NCBI GenBank assembly: GCA_035771175.1
Contig: CM069597.1
Coordinates: 46,389,212-46,453,211 of the forward strand
DNA from: Paratinospora sagittata
Taxonomy: Eukaryota; Streptophyta; Magnoliopsida; Ranunculales; Menispermaceae
Reading direction: 5' to 3'
DNA: 64,000 bases
Within the stretch, counting starts at the first letter, position 1. Every line of letters begins with the position of its first letter. The translations under genes were made by a program, and so were the position numbers. The notes under the pieces were generated by a model, which saw only the letters and a list, made by a program, of their open reading frames with translations, was not told the DNA's origin and did not search any database. Positions 46,305-61,300 of this stretch are shown here, in pieces.

Positions 46305-49300
46305 GGTGAAGAGCCTAATGACAGAAAAATTGGAAAACTCTGTGAATATGCAGCAAAAAACCCACTCCGTATCCCAAAGGTACCACTGTTTCAGTTTCAT
46401 GTGAAAGTCATTGAAACCATGGTCTCTTCTACATGTTTGGTGACAGAATTTATGCAAAATCTTGAAACCATGATGTTATCTTAAATCTGCTTTTATATGG
46501 TACTTGAGAAAAACTGATCCATATAGTTGGGAAACGGTTTTGTTTAGCTGAGTATATGGTAATTGAGAAAATCAAATAGTCACTTGGTTTCGTTGAAGCA
46601 TAAGTCACAATCTGATCAAGAAGTGATTGAAATTCTTGACCTCAAAAATCTCTGTCTTGTCATCTCGAATTTGGAATTTAAATTAAATCTCCTCGAGCCA
46701 ATTACTCTTCTTCGGTGTTCATCTCTTTACCCCAGTCATGTAACTGAGGTTTTGAACATTAGACTGCTGGCTGTATCATCTAACTGAATGTCATATTTCT
46801 TATGAATGTTGATTTGATTGATAATAAATTCAAAGAATGTTGGTTGAAGTATTCTATTATTGGTTTTATCTTTTCTATTCCAAGTTTAACGTTAGGTTTG
46901 GTCTCCATTATCCTCAAGATTTTTCACATATTTTTGGTGGAGAAATCTAGCAGAGCTCAAACCTGAAACAAATTGGAACTCCTATGAGTAACAGTCTAGA
47001 ACAAAGGTTTGAAGTTGGAAACTTGGGGATAGGGTGGATCAAACACCCCATTGTAGACCTAGGACAGAAATCTAGATCACTCTTGGTTCTCATGGACCAA
47101 AATCTGTTCAACATGGATATGACAAGTCCCTCCCTGTTACGAGACTATTCCAACATTCCTCACTTACCAATTAGATCACTCCACTGCAAAACTGAAGGAG
47201 AACCTTCATGGTCTAAAATACTTAAGTTCCTTCGTTCTTTGCAATTGGAGTTTAATATAACAGTCCTATTGCTCCTTCTGAATCTGACAACCCCATTGCA
47301 TGAAGGCATGGAGCATAGGTTATCTTGAGCTCATCCAAAACACCCACTCCAATCAAGTGAACAAAAATCAACGATAGTTTCAACATTCTGAATTTTCTCT
47401 AAGTCATATTTAGGAACTCTTCACAAGTGAATGCACCTCTAGAATGTAATGATAGGACCCACTTATAACTATGATGTGACCGTTATTTGGAGTCAAACCC
47501 AAGCTCTATCTTATACTCTTCTAAATCCCTGCACGTTTAAGACAGGTCATGTTTTAACCTTGGTTTGATGCTCTTCTCAGTTCTCATAAAGAAACTCTTT
47601 TGGATCTTTAGCTTTTACTTGTCAGTGAAGCATGAGGAGAAACACCCAGTAGATGGAATCAAAGACATTGTGGATGCTACTGGTTAACTGCTATCTATAG
47701 TTGAAATTGACTTTATTTACATTCTCTTCTTATTTTTACCTATTAGTTGTGATGTTTACTTTTGAAGTGGTTTATAGATGTGTAAACTCAGACACCTATT
47801 GTTGATTTTTTTAATTATTGACTTCCTTGATCCTTATTGATTGAAGTTTTTGACTTGATAATCAGATTGCAAACTCCCTTGAGCAAAGGTGTTACAAGGA
47901 ATTGAGAAATGAGCGGTTTCAATTGGTGAAAGTTGTCATGTGTATCTACAGGAAATTGTTAATTTCTTGCAAGGAGCAAATGTGAGTTGTTTCTCATTAA
48001 GCATATTCTTTGTACTTTTTTTATAATTCTATAATTTGGGATACGTGCGAGCATGCCTGTGCAATGGTTTCTTGTGCTAATAAAAGCATATTCAGTTCGT
48101 TGGATCTCTTTTTGTAGTGCCGGTTGGTTGAGGAGGGGGGGTAGGAGTGGGGGGAGGGGGCAATGAATTCTAAGCATTGGGTTTTCCATAGTTGAAATGG
48201 ATAATGCTATATTGCTATGTGGCCTATATGAATTGTGGAAGGTCTAGGTGTTTCTTTTCATAGCAATTAGATAAGCTTTGGCCAAAAAAGCTCATGAGAA
48301 ATCCTTTTTAAATTTGTAAGCATGGCTGTAAGACTTTTTATTCGAATGGATGAATCTTACAATTCATGATTTGATTCAAGGAAAAATGATTGGGATCCTT
48401 AACATGAATCCTAAATAGATTTAAAATATCAGTACAAACTTCTGATTTGTGGTTCAAGTCAATAATTAATACAGTTCTTACAAAAAGTGAAAAATCACTT
48501 GTAACCATTTAACCTAGTTAAAAATCTTAAAAATGAACTAAGTCTTTATGCGAATGCCAACAAGAGAAAAAAAAGTTATGAAATCAATTTATCCCACTAT
48601 TTTCAGCTTAGTGAATGTGGATAGGTGATGAACAATTATGAAGTTTCTGTTTTCATTATTAATTTTAACATTTATTTGATTGCGTTGCAAATTTTAGAAC
48701 ATTGCATTGGCAATCCCCTTCTTTGAACAAAATCATCTTTACAATCTCTTGGTCAAACCACCAATTAGAATAAATTAACTCACTTTCTGTTTGCCTTGGT
48801 TTGAGTATTTCTCAAACAAATTCCTCTAATACATCAATAATGATATATTGTATCTTGGGCCATACTTGTGGGTTTCTCCCTATAAGTATATGCTAATTTG
48901 ATCATGTGAATTTAGGTCATTGTTTGCAAGTAGCTTGTTGAGCATAATACAAATTCTGCTGGATCAAACACGACAGGATGAAATCCAGATTATTGGATGC
49001 CAGACTCTTTTTGACTTTGTAAATAATCAGGTAGGACGTGCTTACTGGTTCATTTCTACCCAGGAACTTACCTGGTAACCGCACAGAGTATTGCTTGATA
49101 AGTTGATGCCTTGTGCACGTCTCCTCCTGCTGGCTTTACTAGAATAATACTGAATTATTGAACTTTGACAGACAGATGGTACCTACATGTTCAACTTAGA
49201 AGGTCTAGTTCCAAAACTTTGTCAGCTTGCCCAAGAAATGGGGGAAGATGAGAGAGCACAACATCTTCGTTCTGCTGGACTACAAGCCCTTTCTTCAATG

Positions 49301-52300
49301 GTACTCTGTACTTATTGCCAACATTATTGTATTTGTATTTTTTTTGTTTTTGCCGTAAAACCGTTGAAATTCTGTATGCATATCTTCTCTCCAATAATTT
49401 TTTTTAAGTCAATTAATTAATAGGTATGAAATCGTCATTTCATTACTTTTTTTTTTAATCAAGAATATTTGAGGTCAATATGTACGTCCTTTCTTCTTTT
49501 CCAATTTTATGTTTGTGGAGAATTTGTTTGAAATAAGAGTATATTCTTCAGAACTGCTGGTTGTAGGTAAATGTAACCTTAAATTAATTTTGATACTTAT
49601 TGAAGTGACGAAGATTACTGTGGTAGAAAACCCAATGGTATTCTATATTCATTCCCATAAATATCTGGAGCGACAGCTGTATGAATGTTAATCAAGTCTT
49701 TGTTGGTGAGTATATAAGGTATTATCCATGGACGTGCATATCCTCCTGAATGTGAGAATGACAACTTGTCATCATTTTTCTCAAAGTTTAATGAGGCTTA
49801 TGTCCTAAGGCTCGCCTCACCTTGGGTGCCAAAAAGCTACCTTGAGGGTTAAGCCTTAATGATACCCTGTAAAGCTTACGCTTAGCTTTAGTGACTATGA
49901 ACATGAGGCTTAACCTTAGTGGCTAATCTCATTTTTTTTGTTTACTCTTTTCCTTTTTCTACTTCAAAAATACTAAAATTGGTAATAGAACAACAAAAAA
50001 TGCTTCTTTTTTATTTTTTATTGGTGAATGGTGGGATCTGAACCCTTGGCCTGAAATACATGGGTTCTTACATTGGAGATTACATGCACATTACTAGTTG
50101 AAATTTAATGTTAATTGTTTCTATGAGTTTAATGGTGCCTCATTAAATATAATTGGAAAGGTTAAAACCTTAAAGACTTACTAGAGATTGTAAGAATTAA
50201 CAAATGGTTGGCACCTAATATCTTTGCATTTTATTTGTTAAGTTTCTACTAGTTCCCTTCTAAATAGTTAAAGTTGGACATTTGGAAATCTTGACTTGTA
50301 AAAATATGGGGGTTATAACTCAGCTCACAAAAGAAAACTACTCTGATTTCACCTTAGGACTTTTAAAACCTTGCCTTTTATAGCACATCAAACCAATGCA
50401 CATTCGATTAGACCTGTTATGTTGCTACTATGATTCTCAGCTAGATATGTTGAGGACTTTCCACCACGGAGGCAAAAGAAAACCATAAGAACAAGGCAAA
50501 TGATCTCAGTTTAGTATTATCATTTGACAAGGTTAGGTATGCTAAACAAGATGATGTTTTGTCTATGATCCTGTAATTATTAGGTCATCTAAAAAATAAG
50601 CCCTAGAACCATCTAATTAGTTTGAACAGCATGTGCCCATCTGCCTATAGGATGCTGCAGTTTGGACTATCATAATCCCATGGAAGTTTATGGACATATA
50701 AGAAGATGTCAGAATGATTGTCGGTGTCCAATATATTTCTTATTTATGTTACATCTTGATTTGTTTCCTTCTGTAGTTCCATGATGGTTGTGGTCTTCAA
50801 CTTTTGGACTTGTATACTATGTTACCCGGACTCGAGTATGGGTGTCGGATACGGGTACATATCCAAAGTTCCGATTTGTTCATTTTCGAATTCTAGGATA
50901 CGGGGACTTGGCTATTTTATATACGGTTCTTTCCTTTTTTTCTTCTTTTCACTCATTTATTGTCCGCTTTGTTCTCCCACTTAAGTGAATTTCACCTATT
51001 AGTCATTATCTTCTTTCATACTTTTTCTTTTTTCCATTGGGGAATCCACATAGTAATATTTTAAAATTCAAACTGTCGGACACATATCCCATACCTATAT
51101 CGAATCCTAAAATGTCGGACACGGGTACGTCAGGCTAAAGTAAAGAGTCCGGGTAACATAGCTTGTATAGCTTTGCTATCTAAAGTATATGGATGGATGA
51201 GCAGTTTCTTTCCTTTTTTTTTTTTTCTTTTATTTCTTTTGTGCAACTGATCCTCTAATGAAATCCTATGATGGCAGCATTGACATTGCAGGACTGTGAT
51301 AATAGGTCTTATTGAGCTTGGTCATTGTGTTAATCTCACTTGTGATCAACTTTCTTGAAAAATGACCCAAGGACAATAATGTTTAATGAATGTTGACGTT
51401 GTTTTTCTTATTGGTTCTTTTTCTTTTGCTTTTCAAAATGGAGTCTATCTTTTGTGATTATCCTCATTGCAGAGATTATAATGTTATTTGACACCTTTGT
51501 TCAAACTAGTTTATCTTCATGATGTCCAGGTTTGGTTTATGGGTGAATACTCTCATATTGCAGCTGAATTTGATAAAGTAAGTAAGTTCAAATTTCGTAG
51601 TTATTTCTTGCTAGAATATGTAGAATTTACTTTACTATTTTCATATTTTACTCTCTCTCTTCATTTTGTTTCTCAATCACCTTGTATGGCTTTCTCAAGT
51701 TCCAGTAATTTACAACTGATATACATATAACAGAAGATTGGTTGGTTGTTAGTGTCAGAAACCATTAGACCCTAAACCTATAGTTAATGGCTAGAGACCC
51801 AACAATGTATATCAAGCTATTGCTAGTGCAACCCTTTCTTGTTACACATGGAGGGACAAAAGGTCAAAAGAATAATAGAACCAAACCTGCAATGGGCATT
51901 ATGGAAATGTCAACAAAAAGGCTTGAACTCATTTCCTCTCGTGAAGGTGGAATTTGATACCATATTAGAATCCACTGGACCTAAAAGCTATAGCTGATAG
52001 GTGGAGGCCAAATTATGTATATTAAGCCATCACTAATTAGTTAATTTACTCTATGCAAAAGACTGATATCAAGCTTTTGCTAACTACATGCTTATTTCAA
52101 TTACTTTGACCACTTATCATTGTTACTTCTTGAGAGTTTGTGTGTGTATTTCAAAAGCTATAGCTGACAGGTGGAAGCCCAACAATTGTATGTTAAGCCA
52201 TCATTAATTAGTTTGTTTACTTTATGCAAAAGACTGATATCAAGCTTTTGCTAACTATATGTTTTTTTCAATTACTTTGACCTCTTAACATTATTACTTG

Positions 52301-55300
52301 TTGAAAGTTTGAGTGTGTATTTCAAATATCTTTTATATTGTCCCTTATAAAACAACCTTTAGTTTGTCACTTCAAGGTCAACGACAGTTTTTATTTTTTA
52401 TTTTGATCAGAAACATAAAGTATATATATTAGATATCAGAAGTACAAATAGCAGCCCTCAAGGGACGAGAAACCCACCAATGAGCATTACAACGTAGCCA
52501 AAATGGAATTCCAGCTTCTCATCCACTCACTAAGACTATAGCCAAGGGACAACTTACAATTACTAACCCAAGAAGAAAACAAAAAAAGATAAAGATCCCA
52601 CACCCGCCCCACACCACTGTACTCCTCATGGAATAACCTTTTGTTTCTTTCAATCCATAGACTCCAAATAAGAGCAAAAAGATAACCTGCCAGTAGTTCC
52701 TAATTTAACTCTTCGTGGTTAAATTAAATTAGTTAATGAAGAATCAAGCTTGACTAGTGGAAAATTTTAGAACTTTTTCAAACTATTATAGAACTGAAAA
52801 TATGGAAACTTAAAGAATAAAATGACCCAAGCAACTGAAAATGACATCTCACATAAATGGTAAAATGATCATGAAATTATAAGTATATTGAAATTTAAAT
52901 ATCCATAATTTGTGTTGTATATTTTCACCAATTTCAATTTACAATAGATTTTAACCAAGGATTAGCCTTAAGCTTTTATCTCTTTTGTACTAGTTACAGA
53001 TGAATCGACTAAATGTATTCAAGAAGATATTCTATGGTATATATTATTTGCTGGTAATACTATTCAATGAACCTAAATTAGGTGCAATGCTAAATCAAAC
53101 GTTTGGAGTTAAACTTTAGAATCTAGAGGGTTCAACGTTAGTAAGACTACTGAGAACACTAAATGTAATTTTATTAGAAGTAGAAATATGGAGGGAGAGA
53201 TTGGTGAAGATTGAAAATCAAGTGATACTAAGGAGTAAAACTTTGGACGTATAGGCCCAATTACTCATCAAAAGGGAGAAATAGGAGATGATGTGAACTT
53301 TAGAATTAAAGTAGGGAGGGTTAACTAGAAGAGTGCTTTTGGAGTATTATATGATAGATGCTTTTCATTTAAGTTGAATGGAAAATATTATAAAACCATT
53401 ATCAGGCCAACCACATTTTAGATTTGAACTAGTGACCTCTAGGTCACAATGGAGCAACTTTAACCGTTGTGCCAAGGCCCGCCCTTCACGTTCAGAAATA
53501 AAATGTAACAAAAATGTGACAGGTTAAGTTGGATATGTGATAAGACATTGAATGATAAAATTTGTAAATAACATATTCGAGAAATGGTAGGGCTAGCCCA
53601 TTTGGAAATAAAATAAGAGAGTACAAAGAACAAATGAAGATGGTTTGGACACGTATAATGAAAACCATTGGATATGCAAGTTTGGAAGAGTGACCTTTTG
53701 ACAATTAATGGTGATGATAGAGCAAGCGAAGACATTAAATAACATGGATTGAGATAATTAAGAAAAATATAACTAATTGTTGTATAACTGTTGACTTGAT
53801 ATAGTGAGGTACAATAAGTGGTGTCACGTAGCTGACCCTGTATAGTTGGGAAAAAGTTTTGTTGAGTTGAATATGTTCTAGATATGCAAAAAGAAGCTAA
53901 ACAAGTGGTAAGTAATGCTAAACTTAAAACAAATGATGGTATATATGTAGGTAAGGTACAATGGAAGGGCAAAAGAATATACATGAACTTGCAGAAGAAA
54001 GAGAAACAAAAAAAAAGATCTAAACTAAAACAGGATGACTCGACCCCCATAGATACTTGCTATAATTCATGTCATGATGCCAATCGTAGTGGTGCCTCTA
54101 ACTAATTAATATTCAGGATAGAAATTTGATGTCCCAACCAACCAAGACATCAAAGCCCTAATTACCCTTTCCTAACTTATGAACCCATTTATATCTCTAA
54201 TAGTTCTACAGTGAAGCTCTATAATCAAAAGATAAATGTTATAATTATGGTGCATAGTGTTCTTGTAATAATTACATAAGTCCAAAAGTATACAATATCC
54301 AAAGTGACAAAAACATGGATTTCCAATCTTACATAGACGAATCAAATCTTTATTATAGTTGATGTAAGATCCTAAAGGGCAATACTTTTGCTCGTCTTTG
54401 GAGGAACCTGTAGGAGAAGGAAAATTGGGCGAGCTACTAAGTGAACTCATCATATAATTTTGGTAAAAGTTGAGGAGTCCTCCTTTCTTTTTAAGTTTTA
54501 CACACACCTCCCTTTCCAACCTTTGTCCCACAGACAGTGAAAAAAGTCCAAGAAGTTTGGTTTTAGAGAGATTAATTTTACATAGTTTGGTGGGAGTTTT
54601 CTTTATAGTATATTAATTTGTGGTTTATTTCTTTTCTTTTTTCTACTTGCATTAATGCAAGTTTAGTTTAATGGGTTGATCCTTGTTAGTTAATTAATTG
54701 TTAAATGCACGTTTATTCACTTTTTATGGGGTTGGTAGAATAAAGTACATATTTTTTATGAGGGTCGATTAAATTAATTTTTTTTTTGATTTATCTTAAA
54801 GATCTTAGTGGGGTTAAATTAGTTTCAATTTTAATTTGTTACTATGTGTTTGTAATGTAAAAAAACTTAGACCTAGAATTTATAAATTTAGATATTTTAT
54901 CGTTCATTTATACCTTAGATGAGCTATTTATCTTTTTCATCTATCTTTTGTTATCAATAATATGTCATGTTAAGTGATAAACAATAGTTTCTTGAGATCC
55001 CATAATTCCACCATTCATACTATCAGGTCCTTAGGGATGTCAGTTAGCGCTGAACAATCAAAATGACATCCTTTAGTATTAGGTATTGCTCATCAATCAC
55101 CAATAAGAAAGGTGTCTTGTACCACCAATTGTTTAAAGGATACTGAAAAATGACTCACTTCCCTGTTGTTTAGCAAAACACTCCAAGCTAGGTGGATCCG
55201 TCCTTTTTGGACTCATGCTAACTATCCAACTTGAACTATGATAATTCATTTCAAAACCAACATATTTTTACCAAGATTATAAGATTTCTATAATTCTAAC

Positions 55301-58300
55301 AAAAGACAGTTCATATATATATATGTTTGTGTATGTGTGTATGACAACATGTAACCTCATGAGGATTATAGGGATGACAAACTTATTCCATGATTCACAC
55401 TAGGTCATCCATATTTTTGATATTTGTTCCATTTCTAGCCATTATTTTCAAACACTATTTCATTTCAAACCATGGCTATGGTAATTTACATATAAAACTA
55501 GAATATTTTTCAAAACATATTTCATTTTCCAAAACATTCCAAGCCATATAATAAATGCATTTCCAAGTCATGGCAAATAACATAAACAAAAACATGTACA
55601 AAATAAACCAAGTCTAGTCAATTCCATGACCATACTAAACCATACGATGCAACATATTTCATATTTAAGATGATGTGGATGAAAGGAAGTAGGGAGAACT
55701 ATTACCAATGCTTTAATACCAGTAGAAGCTTACCGAAAACCCTTCAATCCTTCGAAGATTGAGTTCAAACCTTATCTAACCCTAAATTTCATCATGAATA
55801 TGGAAATTAGTGTACATCCTTTGTAAAACATTCATCAGGGTTACAAAATATAGTTTGAAGTTTGCATTATCGTGTGGTCACTTGTTTCATTCCATAATGT
55901 AGGGTTAAAGAACCTTGGAATGGAGGAAATTCAATTTTGTTCACCATTGAAATGGAGAACTCTTAGAAATGTGATTAGGGCCTGAAATCAAAGGAATATT
56001 TCATAGATATCTCTAACCCTGCTCTATAAATCTATTTCAAGTTCATTTGGCAGAAGGAGGTTTTATAAAGTGTAAAAGAAACTTACCTTGTGGTTGTATT
56101 GACCTTGGAGACTCCCTCTTGGATGATCTCCTTGCCTCAGATTGTGCTCTCTTCCTTTCTTCCTCTTCTCTTTGGAAGGTTTTTGGTGTGTTTAAGAGTC
56201 AGTTTGGGTTGAGCGGTTTATATGTCCTTCACTATGATCTTCTCACTTTTTTTATTATTTGAGACCTATTGTAGTCAACTGCCACAACCTTGCAGTCAAC
56301 TATTGGTTCTTGAAGTCAACTACATGAGGGCAATGGTTGACTATGTATCTTGTAGCCCTTGGCCACCTCTTATTTGACTACCTGACTTCTCCTAGTCGAC
56401 TACTTGAGTATAAGTTGAATTTCAGAGGTCTTGACCATGTTCTCGTCGACTATTTAAAGCTCTTAGTCAACTACTTGACCTTCCTGGTCAACTTTAAGTG
56501 CACTTCAAGGCGGTTTTTTCATTGAAAACAGAGGCATGCATCCTAAGTTTTCAAGCATCTAAATTGAAAATCACATCATTCTTAAATACACAATTAGGAC
56601 ACATAAGGCATCACATAATGAAAATTGAGGAAAAATTGAGAGATGTTACATTAACCATATTAAGTGCTCTTAAAGTGATGATCAAAAAGTCTTGGTGAAA
56701 GAAAAAGAGAGAAAAAAATGTGAAAAACTTATTTTGAAAAACAAATAAATGGAATTGTTTGAAAATGTAAGTATAAAAGAATATTATAAAATTGGTATAA
56801 TTAATCTTTCATTGTCTTGTCGTACTTGATGAAGAGAATGGCTAAGAATAATGAAAAATGCAAAGGCTTTAGAACCAAGTGGTATCCTTATTGAGGTTTG
56901 GAAATGTTTAGGAGAATAAGTTCATGTAATTGCTTCTCAATATTTTCTCTGTATGCCAACAGATACCTTTTACTTCTCTATATTTCTTGTTTATCTGTTC
57001 ACACAGGTTGTAGCAGTAGTCATGGAAAATTATGGGACACCTAAAAGAAAATCGGATAATCTTGACCATGGTGAGCAAGAGGGCCAGAATCGGTGGGTTC
57101 AAGAAGTTCTTAGAGTTGAAGGCCATGTATCTCCTTCTCCTGAAGTGATTACAAGAGTTCCTTCTTGGAGAAATATTGTGAATGAAAAGGGGGAAATAAA
57201 TGTGTCTGTGTAAGTTGTTGTTCTCCTGTAATATGTAATTGATATCTGTGTTACGTATTGTGACTAAAATCTTGTTATAATCAATTATTAACCCATAGGG
57301 ATGATGCCAAGAAGCCTGAGTTTTGGTCTAGGGTTTGCCTACATAATATGGCCAAGCTAGCTAAGGACGCTTCAACTGTACGGCGAGTTTTGGATTCTTT
57401 GTTTCGCTATTTTGATAGCAGTGATTTTTGGTCTCCTGAACATGGGCTTGCTCTTTCTGTCTTGATGGAAATGCAATTCTTGATGGAAAACTCTGGTTAG
57501 AAGTTTATTCATTTACAACATTGTTAAGGCTTTTTTTTTTTTTTTTAAAGTCATATTTCCACTAATGTGATTCTAAACTGACCAATCGTTATAATACCAG
57601 TGAAGCTACTTTTCATCTTTCATGCTATGTCCGGTTGGTTTTAATGTTGACTAATCCCGTGTCTTCCCCATTTTCATACATTCTATTCAACTTGCAGGGC
57701 AAAACATGCACTTGTTATTATCTATCTTAATCAAACATCTTGACCACAAGAATGTCATCAAACAACCTAATATGCAACTAAGCATTGTTGAGGTTACAAC
57801 TGCTCTTGCTCATCACTCAAAAGTTCAATCTTCAAGGGCAGCAATTGGTGCAGTGAGTGACTTGATGAGGCATTTAAGAAAAAGCATACATTGCTCACTG
57901 GAAGATTCAAATCTTGGAGTTGATATAATTAAATGGAATCAAAAGTTCCAAGCAGCGGTAGATGAGTGCTTTGTGCAAATATCAAATAAGGTGACATTTC
58001 ACTTGTTACACAATCTTAGGAAAATATATGTAACATCACAGAATATAACTAATTTAGGTGCTGATGTATTTCTCAGTCCAGGGAGATATTCTTATTTCTG
58101 TTTTCAACTAATTTAGTGGACAACAAAGATAGGAATAAGTGCTAGCCAGACTAGCAAATACTATCACTTAGTCCATTAGTGCCATTACCTTGCCCTTGCC
58201 CCGACTTCCAATCCACTCCAGACCATGTCCCATCAGAAGCAACTCCCTACCATTTCTCTAGTGTTTGCCAAATAGAGTTTCAATGAATTGGCTATGCTAA

Positions 58301-61300
58301 TGTGGAAGCTATTTAATCCACCAATTGCTAATACCTAGTTATAGTTGTGGCTATAACTTTTGTTTGAGTTTAGAAATATTCTAGAAATTGAGACAAATGT
58401 CAAGCTGAAATGCCATTGGTAAGCAGGTTGGAGATGCAGGCCTCATTCTTGATGTGATGGCTGTAATGTTGGAGAACATCTCAAATATCACAGTAATAGC
58501 CAGAACTACGATTGCTGCTGTTTATCGTACTGCTCAAATAATAGCATCCCTACCAAATTTGTCATATCAAAACAAGGTAAGGCAATTGTGCTTTTATTTC
58601 AAATTTTATTATTTCTACAATTTTGTTTTACTGTGTTCTAATGCAACATCACAATATAAATTCCATACATCCTATAGGCGTTCCCTGAGGCATTGTTTCA
58701 TCAATTACTTCTGGCTATGGTTCATCCAGATCATGAAACGCAGCTGGGTGCACATCGCATCTTTTCTGTTGTACTTGTGCCATCTTCTGTTTGCCCAAGA
58801 CCTTGTTCAGCTAATTCCGACTCATCAAAGGCAAATGATTTTCAAAGGACTCTCTCAAGGACTGTGTCAGTCTTTTCTTCTTCCGCTGCACTTTTTGAGA
58901 AACTAAGAAAGGAGAAGTTTTCTTTTCAAGAAAATAAAGAAGCTACAGATAAAGCTGTCGATGCGCAAATAAAGAATAACAATGATGGGGGGCTTCTTAA
59001 TAGACTGCAATCATCTTATAGTCGAGCTTACAGTGTAAAAAGTCCTGCTATTCCTTTGACTACAGACAAACAATCAGTGAGCAACTCAAATAAAGAACTG
59101 GTAAATAACAATATGTTTGCTTCTTTTAAAACAACTCATCATTGTTGTAGTCAAATTGTCTAACTACCAAGTAGCATGACCCTTCTGCTATTCACTAAAC
59201 TTCAGGATCCAATATCCCTTAGGTTGAGCAATCGTCAGGTAACTCTCCTGCTTTCGTCTATTTGGGCACAGTCCACCTTCCCCGAGAACACTCCTGAAAG
59301 CTATGAAGCTATTGCACATACTTACAGCTTGGTCCTATTGTTTTCTCGAAGCAAGGTAAAAATTTTGGATTTTTCTTGTTGATTTTTTTTTGACTGTGTC
59401 TGGTATATATATACATATATGTTCTCAATATTTTAAATAACAAATGAATGTGAAGAAAACCTATCTTCGTTTGGCACATTCTCTTTGATTGTATGTCATG
59501 TAAAGACGTGCAATATTCACAATGCTAATTCAATTGATGTAAACAAACTATGAACATGCCTACCTAAACCAAAACTCTAAATGTTGATACTTTGACCATT
59601 TAAGCATTGATCATGGTAAAACAAGAAAGGGAAATGCTATTCTAACTACAAAAAAAGTCAATAAATCATGCACAACACACGTTGAAATGCGCAAAACATG
59701 CATATTTGAAGACTATAATATAATATTATAGTGCACATGTAGTTGAACTTTTGTAGTTAAAATAGCATTTTCCAACAAGAAAAGCTTATTCAAAGTAGGA
59801 ATATCATGTTTCTATAAGTACTGCAGAATTTCAAAATTGTAATCCAACTTGTAATTCTTGGATTAGGGTTTGAAAGATGAGAGGGAAGATTTGTTGAGAA
59901 AGTTATGAGAAAAATTGGTGAACAATCAATATACTTACAATGTTGTACTAGGATTAACTAGGATAGAAATAAAGCATTGAGTTGAACTCTTTTTAGGTTT
60001 CAAGGTAATAGCTATTAATAGTCATCGATTCCACAGAAAGGGTTTTTTTTTTTTTTTTTGACAAGAAACAATTGCAGAAAGGGTTGAAAAATAGGATAGT
60101 TATGAAACATATGATGCATTATAGACATACGATCATTGCCTTGGTAAGCTATTGCCTTACTAACTAACTAATCAAATGCCCGCACCTCCTCGGGTGCATT
60201 CCTCGTTTTTCTCCTCAACCTATAGGGTCTTAGCAACCATTTCCAGCTGTTGTTCCCCTCCTAAGGGCAAGCTATTACACATTACTCACCCATCCATCAA
60301 TGAAAACATCACTTCCCGTCCAACTTGCATGTGTTAAGCTTGCATTGAACTCTTTATGAGATTCATAGTTGCATGTGTTAAGCATGCCTAGCTCAGATAT
60401 GTTGGATTCTGTGTACTAGACAAATATTATATTTCTTCTGTTGTGATACTTAATGTAAAGCATATATATGACAAATATTGTAAAATTACATTATTCCTAC
60501 TCTATACATTAGCTACAACCCTCCTTTGGCTAGTACATAGAACCCAACATATCTAGCTCGACATCAATTCTTTGATCCCAGATATTCATGAAAAATCAAC
60601 TTAACATCGCCTTTTCTCAACTATATGGGATTGGCTGCATGCATCTACTTCCTCCAATCCACTCTATTAAGAGCTATATTTTATGTTGTATTACAAGTAT
60701 CTATATCTTTCTTGATTGTTTTTTATCCTTGTTATTTTAAGCTTTCTCTACCTTTATTGTTACCATCAATAGTTAATATGTCACACTTCTTTACTTGCTT
60801 TGTTCTGTATCTAATGGCATTTATTATATGTGCTCAAACTATCTTAACTGAGCCTATTCTCATCATTTTTCAAATATATTCATTTCTAACTTTATCTTTT
60901 AATATTTTACTGCATATTCATCTTCATCTTCATATTTTTGTTAGTTTATTTTTGAATTGCCCAGAATTCTATTCAACAGTTGAAAGGAAGAATATAAACA
61001 ACTCAAGTTTTGTTCCCTGGGTTGCCTTATTTTGCATTGAATTAGGCGTACTTGTGATTGGTGGATTCTCCTAATATGTGTATTATTCCTGTGGGAAGTC
61101 CAATGTTGTTTCTCTATTGAGTGGTTTTGCACTCTACTATGGTCACAAACATTTATTTATTCTTTTTTTTAGGGTGGACTAGGGGTTATGTTTTGATGTG
61201 ATTACTAGTGTAGTTTTTTTTGTTGATTTTTTTTTATTCTTCAATGTCTTGTAGAACTCAAGTCACGAGCCCCTAATCCGAAGCTTTCAGCTAGCATTTT

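Larger units (their letters stand above)
51578..57006 (+). other. 5.4-kb intron of the SRL2-like gene
   Basis: Filled with repeats: a minus-strand LINE end (52385-52690), repeat family Y (52980-53335), an RTE fragment (53490-53880) and a possible solo LTR (55350-56650). About 51730-52380 contains a short near-duplicate: agactgatatcaagcttttg at 52062 and again near 52231, with similar flanks. I see no exon. Confidence 0.5.
59356..61254 (+). other. SRL2-like intron with MITE and RTE fragment
   Basis: AT-rich intron holding a 145-bp MITE (59629-59773) and a minus-strand RTE fragment (about 60590-61010). Poly(T) near 60042-60060. No exon between 59355 and 61255. Confidence 0.55.

Noticed and set aside
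48132..48161. Functional G-quadruplex regulating splicing
   Set aside because: The G-runs are real but nothing in the sequence ties them to a splice site; it is mentioned only as part of the intron.
50031..50075. tRNA-like word gggatctgaacccttggcct
   Set aside because: It has no cloverleaf; the phrase is common in decayed plant retroelements.
53460..54050. 196-codon minus-strand hydrophobic frame as a membrane protein gene
   Set aside because: It is antisense to an RTE LINE fragment and the flanking repeat; there is no start context, splice context or homologous motif.
60625..61074. 149-codon plus-strand frame rich in Leu, Ile and Phe
   Set aside because: It lies on the reverse complement of an RTE 3' region, and the TC-rich DNA explains its composition.
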